This document shows positions 1-9,080 of a stretch of DNA of 64,000 nt, in pieces (position 1 is the stretch's first letter; each line of letters opens with the position of its first letter). The position numbers and the translations under genes are program-made. Source of the DNA: Actinosynnema pretiosum (GTDB lineage: Bacteria; Actinomycetota; Actinomycetes; Mycobacteriales; Pseudonocardiaceae); contig NZ_JAMTCF010000020.1 of assembly GCF_024171695.1 (NCBI RefSeq), positions 111,931-175,930 of the forward strand. The letters run 5' to 3'. The notes below the pieces were generated by a model, which saw nothing but the letters and a program-made list of their open reading frames with translations, ran no database searches and was not told the origin of the DNA.

Positions 1-221
1 GCGGCAAGGGCGCGATGCCGGGTGTGCTGGCCGGGGTGCTGCTGCTGGGCGTGGTGCAGAGCGCGCTGCGCCTGTCGGACGTGACCAACGAGGCGCTCAA
101 CATCGTCACCGGCGCGCTCCTGGTGGTCTCGGTGCTGCTGCCCAACCTGCTGCGCGCCGCCACCCGCCGCCGCGCCGGTCCCACCACCGGGACAGCGAGC
201 GCGCCAACGACGAACCCGTGA
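1..221 (+). CDS. ABC sugar transporter permease, C-terminal end (partial)
   Basis: This is the last 72 codons of an integral membrane permease whose start lies to the left of the window. What is visible is a hydrophobic helix (VLAGVLLLGVVQSAL), a short polar loop, a second helix ending in LLPNLL, and a basic tail. That is how RbsC/RhaP/RhaQ-type permeases of sugar ABC importers end. The gene stops 29 bases before the start of a sugar-binding lipoprotein and sits at the head of a run of L-rhamnose genes on the same strand, so it is probably a rhamnose importer subunit. Which of the two usual permeases it is cannot be told from the fragment. Confidence 0.75.
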   Translation, partial: GKGAMPGVLAGVLLLGVVQSALRLSDVTNEALNIVTGALLVVSVLLPNLLRAATRRRAGPTTGTASAPTTNP

Positions 222-250
222 CGACCCGACGGCGAGAGAAGGCGACACCG

Positions 251-1327
251 ATGTCCCCAACCCCCACCGCCCGCGTCCGCACCGCCGCCCTGGTGGCCGC
301 GCTGCTGGTCGGGCTCACCGCCTGCGGCGGCACCACCAAGGGCGACAACGACTCCGGCTCGGCGAACGGCGGTCCGACCGCCAGCGCGAACCCGGACGCG
401 CCGCTGCGCGAGGGCGTGAAGATGGCGTTCCTGCCCAAGCAGCTCAACAACCCGTACAGCGACATCGAGGGCGAGGGCGGCAAGGAGGGCGTCGAGGAGC
501 TGAAGGGCGAGTTCAAGCTCGTCGGCCCCAACGACGCCAGCGCCTCCTCCCAGGTCAGCTACATCAACACGCTGATCCAGCAGCAGCAGGACGTCATCGG
601 CATCGCCGCCAACGACCAGAACGCGGTGTGCCCCTCGCTCAAGCAGGCGCGCGAGGCGGGAATCAAGGTGGTGTCGTTCGACTCTGACGCCGCGAAGGAC
701 TGCCGCGACGTGTTCGTCAACCAGGCCACCGCGCAGGGCATCGGCGAGAAGCTGGTGGAGATGGCCTCGCAGGTCGCGGGCGGCTCCGGCGAGATCGCGA
801 TCCTGTCCGCGACCCCCAACGCCACCAACCAGAACGCCTGGATCGCGGTCGTCGAGTCCGAGCTGGCCAAGCCGCAGAACTCCGGGCTGAAGCTGGTGAA
901 GACGGTCTACGGCAACGACGACGACCAGAAGTCCTTCCAGGAGGCGCAGGGGCTGCTCCAGGCGCACCCGGACCTGAAGGCGATCGTCGCCCCCACCACG
1001 GTCGGCATCGCCGCCGCCGCCCGCTACGTCGGCTCCTCCAGCTACAAGGGCAAGGTCACCGTCACCGGCCTTGGCACCCCGAACCAGATGCGCGAGCACG
1101 TCAAGAACGGGACCGTCGACCGGTTCGCGCTGTGGAACCCGGCCGACATCGGCTACCTCGCCGCGCACGCGGGCGTCGCCCTCGCCTCCGGCCGCATCAC
1201 CGGCGCGCGGGGCGAGGAGTTCAGCGCGGGCAGGCTCGGCGACTACACGATCGGCGCGGACGGCGAGGTCGTCCTCGGCCCGCCCACGGTGTTCGACGCC
1301 GCCAACATCGACCAGTTCGACTTCTGA
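251..1327 (+). CDS. rhaS: Rhamnose ABC transporter substrate-binding lipoprotein
   Basis: Periplasmic-binding-protein-like lipoprotein of 358 residues that would capture L-rhamnose outside the membrane for the importer encoded just upstream. It starts with a lipoprotein signal peptide with lipobox LTAC, giving a lipidated Cys25, then a Gly/Ser/Asn-rich linker. The body has the type I fold of the RbsB/RhaS family (KMAFLPKQLNNPY at the start of the first lobe, VVSFDSDA later). I chose ATG 251 because GAGAAGG lies about ten bases upstream; a GTG at 218 that overlaps the preceding stop is possible but adds 11 residues before the signal peptide. The sugar is inferred from the downstream rhaI, rhaD and rhaB genes, not from binding residues. 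Confidence 0.85.
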   Translation: MSPTPTARVRTAALVAALLVGLTACGGTTKGDNDSGSANGGPTASANPDAPLREGVKMAFLPKQLNNPYSDIEGEGGKEGVEELKGEFKLVGPNDASASSQVSYINTLIQQQQDVIGIAANDQNAVCPSLKQAREAGIKVVSFDSDAAKDCRDVFVNQATAQGIGEKLVEMASQVAGGSGEIAILSATPNATNQNAWIAVVESELAKPQNSGLKLVKTVYGNDDDQKSFQEAQGLLQAHPDLKAIVAPTTVGIAAAARYVGSSSYKGKVTVTGLGTPNQMREHVKNGTVDRFALWNPADIGYLAAHAGVALASGRITGARGEEFSAGRLGDYTIGADGEVVLGPPTVFDAANIDQFDF

Positions 1328-1388
1328 CCACCGGCGCGGCCCCGGCGACCACCCGGCGCCGGGGCCGTCCCCCGAGCAGGAAACGGCG

Positions 1389-2579
1389 GTGCCACCCGTG
1401 CCCGAGCCGACCCCCGAGCGGTTGAGCGCAGTCAAGCAAACCCTGTCCCGCCAAGCGATCGAGACCCCGTCGTGGGCGTTCGGCAACTCCGGCACCCGCT
1501 TCAAGGTCTTCGCCCAGCCCGGCGTCCCCCGCACCGTCGAGGAGAAGGTCGACGACGCCGCCGCGGTGCACCGGTTCACCGGCGCCGCCCCGTCCGTCGC
1601 GCTGCACATCCCGTGGGACCGGGTGGACGACTACGGCGCGCTCGCCCGGCACGCCGCCGACCGGGGCGTGCGGCTGGGGGCGATCAACACCAACGTCTTC
1701 CAGGACGACGACTACAAGCTCGGCTCGGTCACCAACCCGGACCCGCGCGTACGGCGCAAGGCCACCGACCACCTGCTGCACGCCGTGGACGTCATGGACG
1801 CCACCGGCTCGCGGGACCTGAAGCTGTGGTTCTCCGACGGCACCAACTACCCCGGCCAGGACGACCTGCGCGACCGCCAGGACCGGCTCGCCGCCGCGCT
1901 GCGCGAGGTGTACGACCGGCTCGGCGCGGACCAGCGCATCCTGCTGGAGTACAAGCTGTTCGAGCCCGCGTTCTACGCCACCGACGTGCCGGACTGGGGC
2001 ACCTCGTACGCGCACTGCGTGGAGCTGGGGCCGAAGGCGACCGTGTGCATCGACACCGGTCACCACGCGCCCGGCACGAACATCGAGTTCATCGTCGCCT
2101 TCCTGCTGCGGCAGGGCAGGCTCGGCGCGTTCGACTTCAACTCGCGCTTCTACGCCGACGACGACCTGATGGTGGGCGCGGCGGACCCGTTCCAGCTGTT
2201 CCGGATCATGAACGAGATCGTGCGCGCCGACGCGCTGGACCCGGCGCGCGGCATCAACTTCATGCTCGACCAGTGCCACAACATCGAGGCCAAGGTCCCG
2301 GCGGTGATCAGGTCGGTGATGAACGTCCAGGAGGCCACTGCCAAGGCGCTGCTGGTGGACCGGGACGCGCTGGCCGCCGCGCAGGCCGAGGGGGACGTGC
2401 TGGAGGCCAACGCGGTGCTCATGGACGCCTACAACACCGACGTGCGCCCGCTGCTGGCGCGGGTGCGCGAGGACGCGGGCCTCGACCCCGACCCCGTGGC
2501 CGCCTACAAGCGCAGCGGGCGCCAGCAGGAGATCGAGGCCGCGCGCGCAGGCGGCGCGCAGGCCGGATGGGGAGCGTGA
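1389..2579 (+). CDS. rhaI: L-rhamnose isomerase (RhaI type)
   Basis: TIM-barrel aldose-ketose isomerase of 396 residues converting L-rhamnose to L-rhamnulose, the first step of phosphorylative rhamnose breakdown. It belongs to the Pseudomonas/actinobacterial RhaI branch rather than the E. coli RhaA branch. Likely metal ligands are visible in order: the Glu in LLEYKLFEP, the Asp and His in CIDTGHH, and the acidic FDFNSRFYADDD stretch. GTG 1389 is preceded by AGGAAA; a second in-frame GTG lies three codons on. The gene ends two bases before rhaD, so the two are probably translated together. Confidence 0.92.
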   Translation: MPPVPEPTPERLSAVKQTLSRQAIETPSWAFGNSGTRFKVFAQPGVPRTVEEKVDDAAAVHRFTGAAPSVALHIPWDRVDDYGALARHAADRGVRLGAINTNVFQDDDYKLGSVTNPDPRVRRKATDHLLHAVDVMDATGSRDLKLWFSDGTNYPGQDDLRDRQDRLAAALREVYDRLGADQRILLEYKLFEPAFYATDVPDWGTSYAHCVELGPKATVCIDTGHHAPGTNIEFIVAFLLRQGRLGAFDFNSRFYADDDLMVGAADPFQLFRIMNEIVRADALDPARGINFMLDQCHNIEAKVPAVIRSVMNVQEATAKALLVDRDALAAAQAEGDVLEANAVLMDAYNTDVRPLLARVREDAGLDPDPVAAYKRSGRQQEIEAARAGGAQAGWGA

Positions 2580-2581
2580 GC

Positions 2582-4612
2582 ATGTCCGTGCCAGGGGAGC
2601 TGATCGCCCGCAGCAACGCGCTGGGGGCCGATCCGCGCAACACCAACTACGCGGGCGGCAACACCTCCGCCAAGGGCAGCGGGCCGGACCCGGTGACCGG
2701 CGGGGACGTGGAACTGCTGTGGGTCAAGGGATCGGGCGGTGATCTGGGGACGCTGACCGAGGCGGGGCTGGCGGTGCTGCGGCTGGACCGCTTGCGCGCG
2801 CTGGCCGACGTCTACCCCGGCGAGGACCGCGAGGACGAGATGGTCGCCGCGTTCGACCACTGCCTGCACGGCAGGGGCGGGGCGGCCCCGTCGATCGACA
2901 CCGCCATGCACGGCCTGGTCGACGCCCCGCACGTGGACCACCTGCACCCGGACTCCGGCATCGCGCTGGCCACCGCCGCCGACGGCCCGGCCCTGACCCG
3001 CGAGTGCTTCGGCGACCGGGTCGCCTGGGTCGACTGGCGCAGGCCCGGCTTCCAGCTGGGGCTGGACGTCGCGGAGGTCAAGCGCGCCAACCCGGACGCC
3101 ATCGGGGTGGTCCTGGGCGGGCACGGCATCACCGCGTGGGGCGAGAGCTCGCAGGAGTGCGCCGCGCACTCGCTGGAGATCATCCGAACCGCCGAGGAGT
3201 TCCTGGCGCGCAAGGGTTCCCAGGAGCCGTTCGGCGCGGTCGTGCCCGGATTCGAGGCGCTGCAGGAGGACGAGCGGCACGCGCGCGCCGCCGCGCTCGC
3301 CCCGGTGATCAGGGGCCTGGCCTCCACCGACGCCAGGCAGGTCGGGCACTACACCGACTGCCACGCCGTGCTGGACTTCTGCGCCCGCGAGAAGCTCGCC
3401 GACCTCGCCGCGCTGGGCACCAGCTGCCCGGACCACTTCCTGCGCACCAAGGTCCGGCCGCTGGTGCTGGACCTGCCGCCCGCCGCGCCGCTGGACGAGA
3501 CCGTCGCGCGGCTGCGCGAGCTGCACGCCGCCTACCGCGAGGACTACCGCGCCTACTACGAGCGGCACGCGCTCCCCGACTCGCCGCCGATGCGCGGCGC
3601 GGACCCGGCGATCGTGCTGGTGCCGGGCGTGGGCATGTTCTCCTTCGGCAAGGACAAGCAGACCGCCCGCGTGGCCGGGGAGTTCTACGTCAACGCGGTC
3701 AACGTCATGCGCGGGGCCGAGTCCGTCTCCCGCTACGCGCCGATCCCCGAGTCGGAGAAGTTCCGCATCGAGTACTGGGAGCTGGAGGAGGCCAAGCTCC
3801 GCCGGATGCCCAGGCCCAAGCCGCTGGCCGGGCGGGTCGCGCTGGTCACCGGCGCCGGGTCCGGGATCGGCAAGGCGGTGGCGGAGCGGCTAGCGGCGGA
3901 AGGCGCCTGCGTGGTCGTGGCCGACCTGGACGGGGCGTCGGCGGGCGCGGTGGCGAAGGGCATCGGTGGGCCGGACCGGGCCGTGCCCGTGGTCGCCGAC
4001 GTCACCGACGCAGGTCAGGTCGCCGGGGCGGTCGCGGCGGCGGCGCTGGCGTTCGGCGGGCTCGACCTGGTGGTCAACAACGCCGGGCTGTCCATCTCGA
4101 AGTCGTTGCTGGACACCACCGAGCAGGACTGGGACCTCCAGCACCGGGTGATGGCACGCGGCTCGTTCCTGGTCGCCAAGGCCGCCGCCCGCGCCATGAT
4201 CGACCAGGGGATCGGCGGCGACGTCGTCTACATCGCCTCGAAGAACTCGGTGTTCGCCGGACCCAACAACGTCGCCTACGGCGCGGCCAAGGCCGACCAG
4301 GCGCACCAGGTGCGGCTGCTGGCGGCCGAGCTCGGCGGGCACGGCATCCGCGTCAACGGGGTCAACCCGGACGGGGTGGTGCGCGGCAGCGGCATCTTCG
4401 CCGGTGGCTGGGGCGCGCAGCGGGCGGCGGTGTACGGGGTGCCGGAGGAGGAGCTGGGCGCGTTCTACGCCCAGCGCACGCTGCTCAAGCGCGAGGTGCT
4501 GCCCGAGCACGTGGCGGCGGCGGTGTTCGCGCTGACCGGCGGGGAGCTGTCGCTGACCACGGGGCTGCACGTGCCGGTCGACGCCGGTGTCGCCGCGGCG
4601 TTCCTGCGGTAG
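2582..4612 (+). CDS. rhaD: Bifunctional rhamnulose-1-phosphate aldolase / short-chain dehydrogenase
   Basis: Two-domain enzyme of 676 residues, the usual size for this fusion. The N-terminal part (about 1-400) is a class II aldolase with the zinc-site signatures HLHPD and GGHGIT; it would split rhamnulose-1-phosphate into dihydroxyacetone phosphate and L-lactaldehyde. The C-terminal part (from about 418) is a short-chain dehydrogenase with the nucleotide-binding motif TGAGSGIG and the catalytic YGAAK near residue 566; it would oxidise the lactaldehyde. Joining the two passes the reactive aldehyde directly on. The start lies two bases after the rhaI stop and the kinase gene follows 12 bases after the end, so rhaI, rhaD and rhaB form one operon. 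Confidence 0.93.
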   Translation: MSVPGELIARSNALGADPRNTNYAGGNTSAKGSGPDPVTGGDVELLWVKGSGGDLGTLTEAGLAVLRLDRLRALADVYPGEDREDEMVAAFDHCLHGRGGAAPSIDTAMHGLVDAPHVDHLHPDSGIALATAADGPALTRECFGDRVAWVDWRRPGFQLGLDVAEVKRANPDAIGVVLGGHGITAWGESSQECAAHSLEIIRTAEEFLARKGSQEPFGAVVPGFEALQEDERHARAAALAPVIRGLASTDARQVGHYTDCHAVLDFCAREKLADLAALGTSCPDHFLRTKVRPLVLDLPPAAPLDETVARLRELHAAYREDYRAYYERHALPDSPPMRGADPAIVLVPGVGMFSFGKDKQTARVAGEFYVNAVNVMRGAESVSRYAPIPESEKFRIEYWELEEAKLRRMPRPKPLAGRVALVTGAGSGIGKAVAERLAAEGACVVVADLDGASAGAVAKGIGGPDRAVPVVADVTDAGQVAGAVAAAALAFGGLDLVVNNAGLSISKSLLDTTEQDWDLQHRVMARGSFLVAKAAARAMIDQGIGGDVVYIASKNSVFAGPNNVAYGAAKADQAHQVRLLAAELGGHGIRVNGVNPDGVVRGSGIFAGGWGAQRAAVYGVPEEELGAFYAQRTLLKREVLPEHVAAAVFALTGGELSLTTGLHVPVDAGVAAAFLR

Positions 4613-4624
4613 AGGGGGATCGGG

Positions 4625-6031
4625 GTGCGGGTGGCGGCGGTGGACCTCGGGGCCACCAGCGGGCGGGTCGTGGTCGGCGAGGTCGGCGGCGGGCGGGTGC
4701 GGCTGGCCGAGGTGCGGCGGTTCCCCAACGGGCCGGTCGACGGCGGCGGCGTGCTGCGCTGGGACACCGGCGCGCTGTTCGCCGAGTCCGAGGCCGGGCT
4801 GCGCGACGCCGGACGCCTGGACGGCATCGGGATCGACTCGTGGGCGGTGGACTACGGGCTGCTCGACGCGGACGGCGCGCTGCTGGCCCCGCCCGCCCAC
4901 CACCGGGACGGGCGCACCGCCGGGATGCCCGCGCGGGTGCACGCCCTGGTGCCGGAGGAGGAGCTGTACGCGGTGAACGGGGTGCAGTCGCTGCCCTTCA
5001 CCACCGTCTACCAGCTCGCCGCCGAGACCGACCTCGACCGCGCCGAGACCCTGCTGCTCGTCCCCGACCTGCTGGTGCACCACCTCACCGGCGCGGTCGG
5101 GGCCGAGCGGACCAACGCGTCCACCACCGGCCTGTACGACGTGCGCGCGGGGGAGTGGGCGCTCGGGGTGGCCGAGCGGGTCGGGGTGCCCGGCCGGTTG
5201 CTGCCGCCGCTGCGCTCGCCGGGCGAGGTGCTCGGGACCGCGCTGGGCGCGCCCGTGGTCGCGGTCGGCTCGCACGACACCGCGTCCGCCGTGCTGGGCG
5301 TGCCCGCGCGCCCCGACCGGCCGTTCGCGTACCTGTCCTCGGGGACGTGGTCGCTGATCGGCGTTGAGCTGGAGCGCCCGCTGCTCACCGGGGCGGCGCG
5401 GCTGGGCGGGTTCGGGAACGAGGCCGGGGTGGACGGCACGACCCGGTTGCTGCGCAACGTGATGGGGCTGTGGGTGCTCACCGAGGCGCTGCGGGCGTGG
5501 GGGAGCGACGACCTGGCGGGCGCGCTGGCGGCGGCGGCGCACGCGCCCGCGTTCGGGCCGGTGGTGGACGTGGACGCGCCCGCCTTCCTGCCGCCGGGCG
5601 ACATGCCCGGCCGGATCGCCGCCGCCTGCCGGGCGAGCGGGCAGCGCGAGCCGGGGACGCGCGGCGAGGTGGTGCGGTGCGTGCTGGAGAGCCTGGCGCT
5701 GGCGTACCGGCGGGCGCTGCGCGGGCTGGAGCGGGTGACCGGGACCGGGGTGGAGGTGCTGCACGTGGTGGGGGGAGGGGCGCGCAACGACCTGCTGTGC
5801 GCGCTGACCGCCGACGCGTGCGGGGTGCCGGTGGTGGCCGGGCCGGTGGAGGCGACCGCGCTGGGGAACGTGCTGGTGCAGGCGCGGGCCCTGGGCGCGG
5901 ACCTGCCGGACCGGTGGGCGGTGCGGGAGCTGGTGGCGGCGTCGACGGCGCTGCGGGTCCACCGGCCGGGGGACGGGCGGGCGTGGGACGCGGCGGAGGC
6001 GCGGGCCGAGGCTGCGGGGGTGTGGGGGTAG
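4625..6031 (+). CDS. rhaB: Rhamnulokinase
   Basis: FGGY-family sugar kinase of 468 residues that phosphorylates L-rhamnulose on O1, giving the substrate of RhaD. The N terminus has the phosphate-1 loop (VDLGATSGR), and GIDSWAVDYGLL is the typical rhamnulokinase block holding the catalytic Asp. YLSSGTWSLIGVE and the GGGARN adenosine loop near residue 385 are also present. GTG 4625 follows GAGGGGGATCGGG closely. It is the last gene of the rhamnose operon. No regulator is visible within the window, so control is presumably from further left. Confidence 0.92.
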   Translation: MRVAAVDLGATSGRVVVGEVGGGRVRLAEVRRFPNGPVDGGGVLRWDTGALFAESEAGLRDAGRLDGIGIDSWAVDYGLLDADGALLAPPAHHRDGRTAGMPARVHALVPEEELYAVNGVQSLPFTTVYQLAAETDLDRAETLLLVPDLLVHHLTGAVGAERTNASTTGLYDVRAGEWALGVAERVGVPGRLLPPLRSPGEVLGTALGAPVVAVGSHDTASAVLGVPARPDRPFAYLSSGTWSLIGVELERPLLTGAARLGGFGNEAGVDGTTRLLRNVMGLWVLTEALRAWGSDDLAGALAAAAHAPAFGPVVDVDAPAFLPPGDMPGRIAAACRASGQREPGTRGEVVRCVLESLALAYRRALRGLERVTGTGVEVLHVVGGGARNDLLCALTADACGVPVVAGPVEATALGNVLVQARALGADLPDRWAVRELVAASTALRVHRPGDGRAWDAAEARAEAAGVWG

Positions 6032-6047
6032 CCGCCAGGATGGTCGG

Positions 6048-6380
6048 GTGGACGAACAGGTCATCCCCATCCTCCGCGTCGCGCACGCCCCCACCGCCGT
6101 CGCCTGGTACGCCAGGCTCGGGTTCGAGCAGCGGTGGGAGCACCGGTTCGAGCCGGGGCTGCCCGCGTTCGTGGAGGTGGCCAGGGGCGAGGTGCGGCTG
6201 TTCCTGTCCGAGCACACCGGCGACGCCCGGCCGGACACGCTGGTGTACCTGCGGGTGCGCGACGTGGACGCGGTCGCGGGCGAGTTCGGCGTTCCGGTGG
6301 AGCGGGCGCCGTGGGGGCGCGAGGTCGAGCTGCGCGACCCCGACGGCAACCGGCTGCGCGTCGGGTCACCGAGCTCCTAG
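6048..6380 (+). CDS. Glyoxalase/bleomycin-resistance-fold protein
   Basis: Small cytoplasmic protein of 110 residues with one vicinal-oxygen-chelate (glyoxalase/dioxygenase) module set. The visible signs are the opening IPILRVAHAPTAVAWYARLGF, the central VRLFLSEHTG strand, and the closing VELRDPDGNRLRVG, which is the standard end of this fold. Proteins this size bind drugs or small metabolites, or act as metal-dependent isomerases; the substrate cannot be read from the sequence. It follows rhaB by 16 bases but has its own weak start, so co-transcription with the rhamnose genes is possible. Its end overlaps the convergent amidohydrolase gene by four bases. Confidence 0.85.
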   Translation: MDEQVIPILRVAHAPTAVAWYARLGFEQRWEHRFEPGLPAFVEVARGEVRLFLSEHTGDARPDTLVYLRVRDVDAVAGEFGVPVERAPWGREVELRDPDGNRLRVGSPSS

Positions 6381-7684
6381 CGCGACAACCGGTCCCGCAC
6401 GCGACCCGCCCGCGCGAGCAGGTCGGTGGGGTCGCGCAGCAGGCGGCCGTCGCGCTTGACCGCCCTGCCCGCGACCAGCACCGTCTCCACGTCACCCCGG
6501 TCCGCGCTCTGCACCACCGCGCCCACCGGGTCGTGCACCGGCGCGATCCCCGGCCGGTCTGCGCGCAGCACGACCAGGTCGGCCTGCTTGCCCGGCGTCA
6601 GCGAGCCGATCTCGTCGGCCATGCCCAGCGCCCGCGCGCCGTTGATCGTCGCGGCCTCCAGCGCCTGCCGCGAGGTCATCAGCCGGGGCGGCGGCTCGTC
6701 CCGGCCGGGCGCGCCGGGGCCGTGCAGGGCGGTGTGCCTGGCCGACTGGAGCCCCGACCGCATCTGGCTGAACATGTCGCCCGGACCGGTGGACTCCACG
6801 TCCGTGCCCAGCGTCGGCCGCAGCCCCGCCTCCAGCGCGGCGGCCAGCGGCGGCGTGCCGTGGCCCATCAGCATCTCCACCACCGGCGCCACGGACAGCG
6901 CCGCGCCGCTCTCGGCGAGCACCGCCAGCTCCGCCGCGTCCAGCCCGGTGCCGTGGACGAACACCGCCCTCGGGCCGAACACGCCGAGGTCGCGCAGGTC
7001 GCTCGGCTCCAGCCCGCCCCGACCGCCCAGGCAGTGCAGCACGACCGGCACGTCCAGCTCGCCCGCCAGCGCCCAGTTCCACCGCGCCGCCTCCGGGGTG
7101 AACGCGTCCACGCACAGCCCCATGCGCACCCGCGCGCCCCGGTCCGGCAGCAGCTCGGCCAGCCGCCGCACCCCCGCCTCGGACAGGCCGCCGTGGTCCG
7201 GGCGGTCCTCGCCCATCGCGCTGTGGCCGAACGCGAACACCGCCCGCAGCCCGGACTCGCGCAGCGCGGCGACCGCGGCCTCGGTGCGGCCGGGGCGGTC
7301 GTTGATGTTGGCCACGTCCTGCACCGTCGTGATGCCCGCGTCGAGCGCGGTCAGCGCGCTCAGGGCGGTGCCGACGCCGACGTCCTCCGGGGTGAGCAGG
7401 GAACCGCAGTGGCCGAGCACGTCGGCGAAGTACTCGGGCAGCGTCTGGTCCGCGCCCCGACCGCGCAGCACCGCCAGCCACATGTGCCGGTGCGAGTCCA
7501 CGAAACCGGGGACCACGATCCGGCCGGTCCCGTCCAGGACCTCCTCCGCGTCGGCGGGGGCGACGCCCGCGCCCACTGCGGTGATCACGCCGTCCTCCAC
7601 GACCAGGTCCGCGCCGACCAGGTCGCCGAGCCGCTCGTCCATGGTCAGCAGGGTCGTGTTGGTGATCGCCAAGCGGTGGGGCAA
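6377..7684 (-). CDS. Amidohydrolase (cytosine deaminase / chlorohydrolase-like)
   Basis: Metal-dependent hydrolase of 435 residues in the amidohydrolase superfamily, with a beta-sandwich around a TIM barrel. Metal ligands appear in order: HxH in GFVDSHRHMW (H65 and H67), a His in VVLHCLGG, a His in FVHGTGLD, and the Asp in LGTDVEST. The layout is that of the SsnA/AtzA/8-oxoguanine deaminase branch acting on ring or aryl C-N bonds. The closing DVETVLVAGRAVKRDGRLL is standard for that group. The substrate is not predictable. It is transcribed alone, convergent with the glyoxalase-fold gene. Confidence 0.88.
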   Translation of the reverse strand: MPHRLAITNTTLLTMDERLGDLVGADLVVEDGVITAVGAGVAPADAEEVLDGTGRIVVPGFVDSHRHMWLAVLRGRGADQTLPEYFADVLGHCGSLLTPEDVGVGTALSALTALDAGITTVQDVANINDRPGRTEAAVAALRESGLRAVFAFGHSAMGEDRPDHGGLSEAGVRRLAELLPDRGARVRMGLCVDAFTPEAARWNWALAGELDVPVVLHCLGGRGGLEPSDLRDLGVFGPRAVFVHGTGLDAAELAVLAESGAALSVAPVVEMLMGHGTPPLAAALEAGLRPTLGTDVESTGPGDMFSQMRSGLQSARHTALHGPGAPGRDEPPPRLMTSRQALEAATINGARALGMADEIGSLTPGKQADLVVLRADRPGIAPVHDPVGAVVQSADRGDVETVLVAGRAVKRDGRLLRDPTDLLARAGRVRDRLSR

Positions 7685-7791
7685 CTCCGGCCTCCGTGCT
7701 CGTGGAAGAACCGGAGGCTAGCAACGGGAAGCCCTGCGGGACACCCCTTTCCGGGGTGCCGGGGGAGCGCCCCTCCGACACCCCGAAGCCG

Positions 7792-8151
7792 TCAGGGCCT
7801 GCGGAACTCCGGCTGGTCCAGCACCCGCAGCCAGGTCCCGTCCGGCTGCCTGCGCGCCACCTGCGCCCGCGCGCCCGCGCCGTCCGACGGGGGCGTGGAG
7901 GTCAGGGCCAGGTCGCCGCTGACCAGGGTGGGCAGCGGGGGTTCCGGGGTGAAGCGCGGGCGGTGCGCCAGGACCGACGTCCACAGGGCCTCGATCGCGG
8001 CCCGGCCCGCCGTCACCTCGCCGGGCGGGTAGGCCATGACCGCGTCCGGCTCGTACAGCTCGGCCACGCCCGCCGCGTCGCCCGCGTTGGAGCGCTCGAC
8101 GAACAGCCTGGTCAGGTCCTCGGGGGTCAGTGCTTTCTCTCGTTCAACCAC
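7792..8151 (-). CDS. NTF2-like / SnoaL-type protein
   Basis: Protein of 119 residues with the cone-shaped NTF2/SnoaL fold. It opens with an alpha helix (LTPEDLTRLFVERSNAGD) and has the hallmark AELYEPDAVMAYPPGE, followed by RAAIEALW and beta strands. Members act as small hydrolases, isomerases or ligand-binding proteins; DUF4440-type relatives are mostly uncharacterised. I start it at GTG 8151, because a further 21 codons upstream would run into the shared promoter. It is divergent from a LysR-family gene 71 bases away, so it is the likely target of that regulator. Confidence 0.8.
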   Translation of the reverse strand: MVEREKALTPEDLTRLFVERSNAGDAAGVAELYEPDAVMAYPPGEVTAGRAAIEALWTSVLAHRPRFTPEPPLPTLVSGDLALTSTPPSDGAGARAQVARRQPDGTWLRVLDQPEFRRP

Positions 8152-8188
8152 GTGGACCAGCCTGCGCCGGGTGGAATCAGAAGTCCAA

Positions 8189-8217
8189 CAGATGGATCTG
8201 CTGGGAACTAGCATTCC
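8189..8217. promoter_or_regulatory. Candidate LysR-type operator between divergent genes
   Basis: The 71-base gap between the SnoaL-like gene and the LysR gene holds two short inverted repeats: CAGAT-GG-ATCTG at 8189-8200 and GGAA-N6-TTCC at 8204-8217. LysR regulators usually bind such dyads in the promoter shared with a divergent target. Which one is used cannot be decided from sequence. Confidence 0.4.
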
Positions 8218-8222
8218 TGGTC

Positions 8223-9080
8223 ATGGATCTGCGTCAGCTGGAGTACCTGGTCGCGGTGGCCGAGGAGCGGAACTTCACCCGTGCCGCCGCGCGCGTGCAC
8301 GTGTCCCAGTCGGGGGTGAGCGCGCAGGTCCGGCAGTTGGAGCGCGAGCTCGGGGCCGAGCTGTTCGACCGGACCAGCCGGGTCGTGGCGCTGACCGCCG
8401 CCGGTGAGGCCGCCCTCGCGCACGCCCGCGCCGCGCTCGCCTCGGCCGCCGCGCTCGGGCAGGCGGTGGGGGAGGTGGCCGGGGTGGTGCGCGGGTCGCT
8501 CGTGGTGGGCATGGTCGCGGGGTGCGCGCTCACGCCGCTGTTCGACGCGCTCGCCGACTTCCACCGCGCGCACCCCGGCGTGCGGTTGCGGCTGGTGGAG
8601 GGGGTGTCGGAGGAGCTGGTGGACGAGGTGCGGCGGGGCGTGCTGGACCTGGCGCTGGTCGGGGTCGCGGAGGCGCCGGAGGGGCTGGGGGTCCACGTGG
8701 TCGTGGCCGACTCGCTCGTCGCGCTGGTCCCCGAGGGGCACCCGGTCGCGGCGGGCGCGGACCCGTTCGCGCACCCGCTGGTGGCGATGCCCCCAGGGAC
8801 GGGGTTGCGGGCGGCGCTGGACGCGCGGTGCGCGGCGGCGGGGGAGCGGGCGGAGATCGTGCTGGAGGCCAGCGCGCCGGACGCGGTGGCCGCGCTCGCG
8901 GCTCGGGGGTTGGGGGTCGCGGTGCTGGGGGCGTCGATGGCCTCGGCGTACCCGGACCTGACCCCCGTGCCGATCCCGGACACCCGCGCGCTGCTGGCGC
9001 TGGTGTGGCGGGATCGGGCGTCCCCGGCCGCTCGGGCCCTCCTTGGAATTATTCGGAATAATTCCTTCAGTGTTGACTAA
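8223..9080 (+). CDS. LysR-family transcriptional regulator
   Basis: Regulator of 285 residues. The N-terminal winged helix-turn-helix is clear (MDLRQLEYLVAVAEERNFTR, then AAARVHVSQSGVSAQVRQLE). The rest is the two-lobed effector-binding domain that senses a small molecule, with GSLVVGMV opening the first lobe. ATG 8223 is the conventional start, since LysR proteins begin directly with this helix. It probably controls itself and the divergent NTF2-like gene. The last four bases overlap the end of the convergent DedA gene. Confidence 0.93.
   Translation: MDLRQLEYLVAVAEERNFTRAAARVHVSQSGVSAQVRQLERELGAELFDRTSRVVALTAAGEAALAHARAALASAAALGQAVGEVAGVVRGSLVVGMVAGCALTPLFDALADFHRAHPGVRLRLVEGVSEELVDEVRRGVLDLALVGVAEAPEGLGVHVVVADSLVALVPEGHPVAAGADPFAHPLVAMPPGTGLRAALDARCAAAGERAEIVLEASAPDAVAALAARGLGVAVLGASMASAYPDLTPVPIPDTRALLALVWRDRASPAARALLGIIRNNSFSVD

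Noticed and set aside
1221..2279. Long open frames antisense to the rhamnose genes, and similar long shadows throughout
   Set aside because: They arise from the very high GC content, have shadow-type composition (Arg, Gly, Ala, Pro, Val) and overlap clear enzymes.
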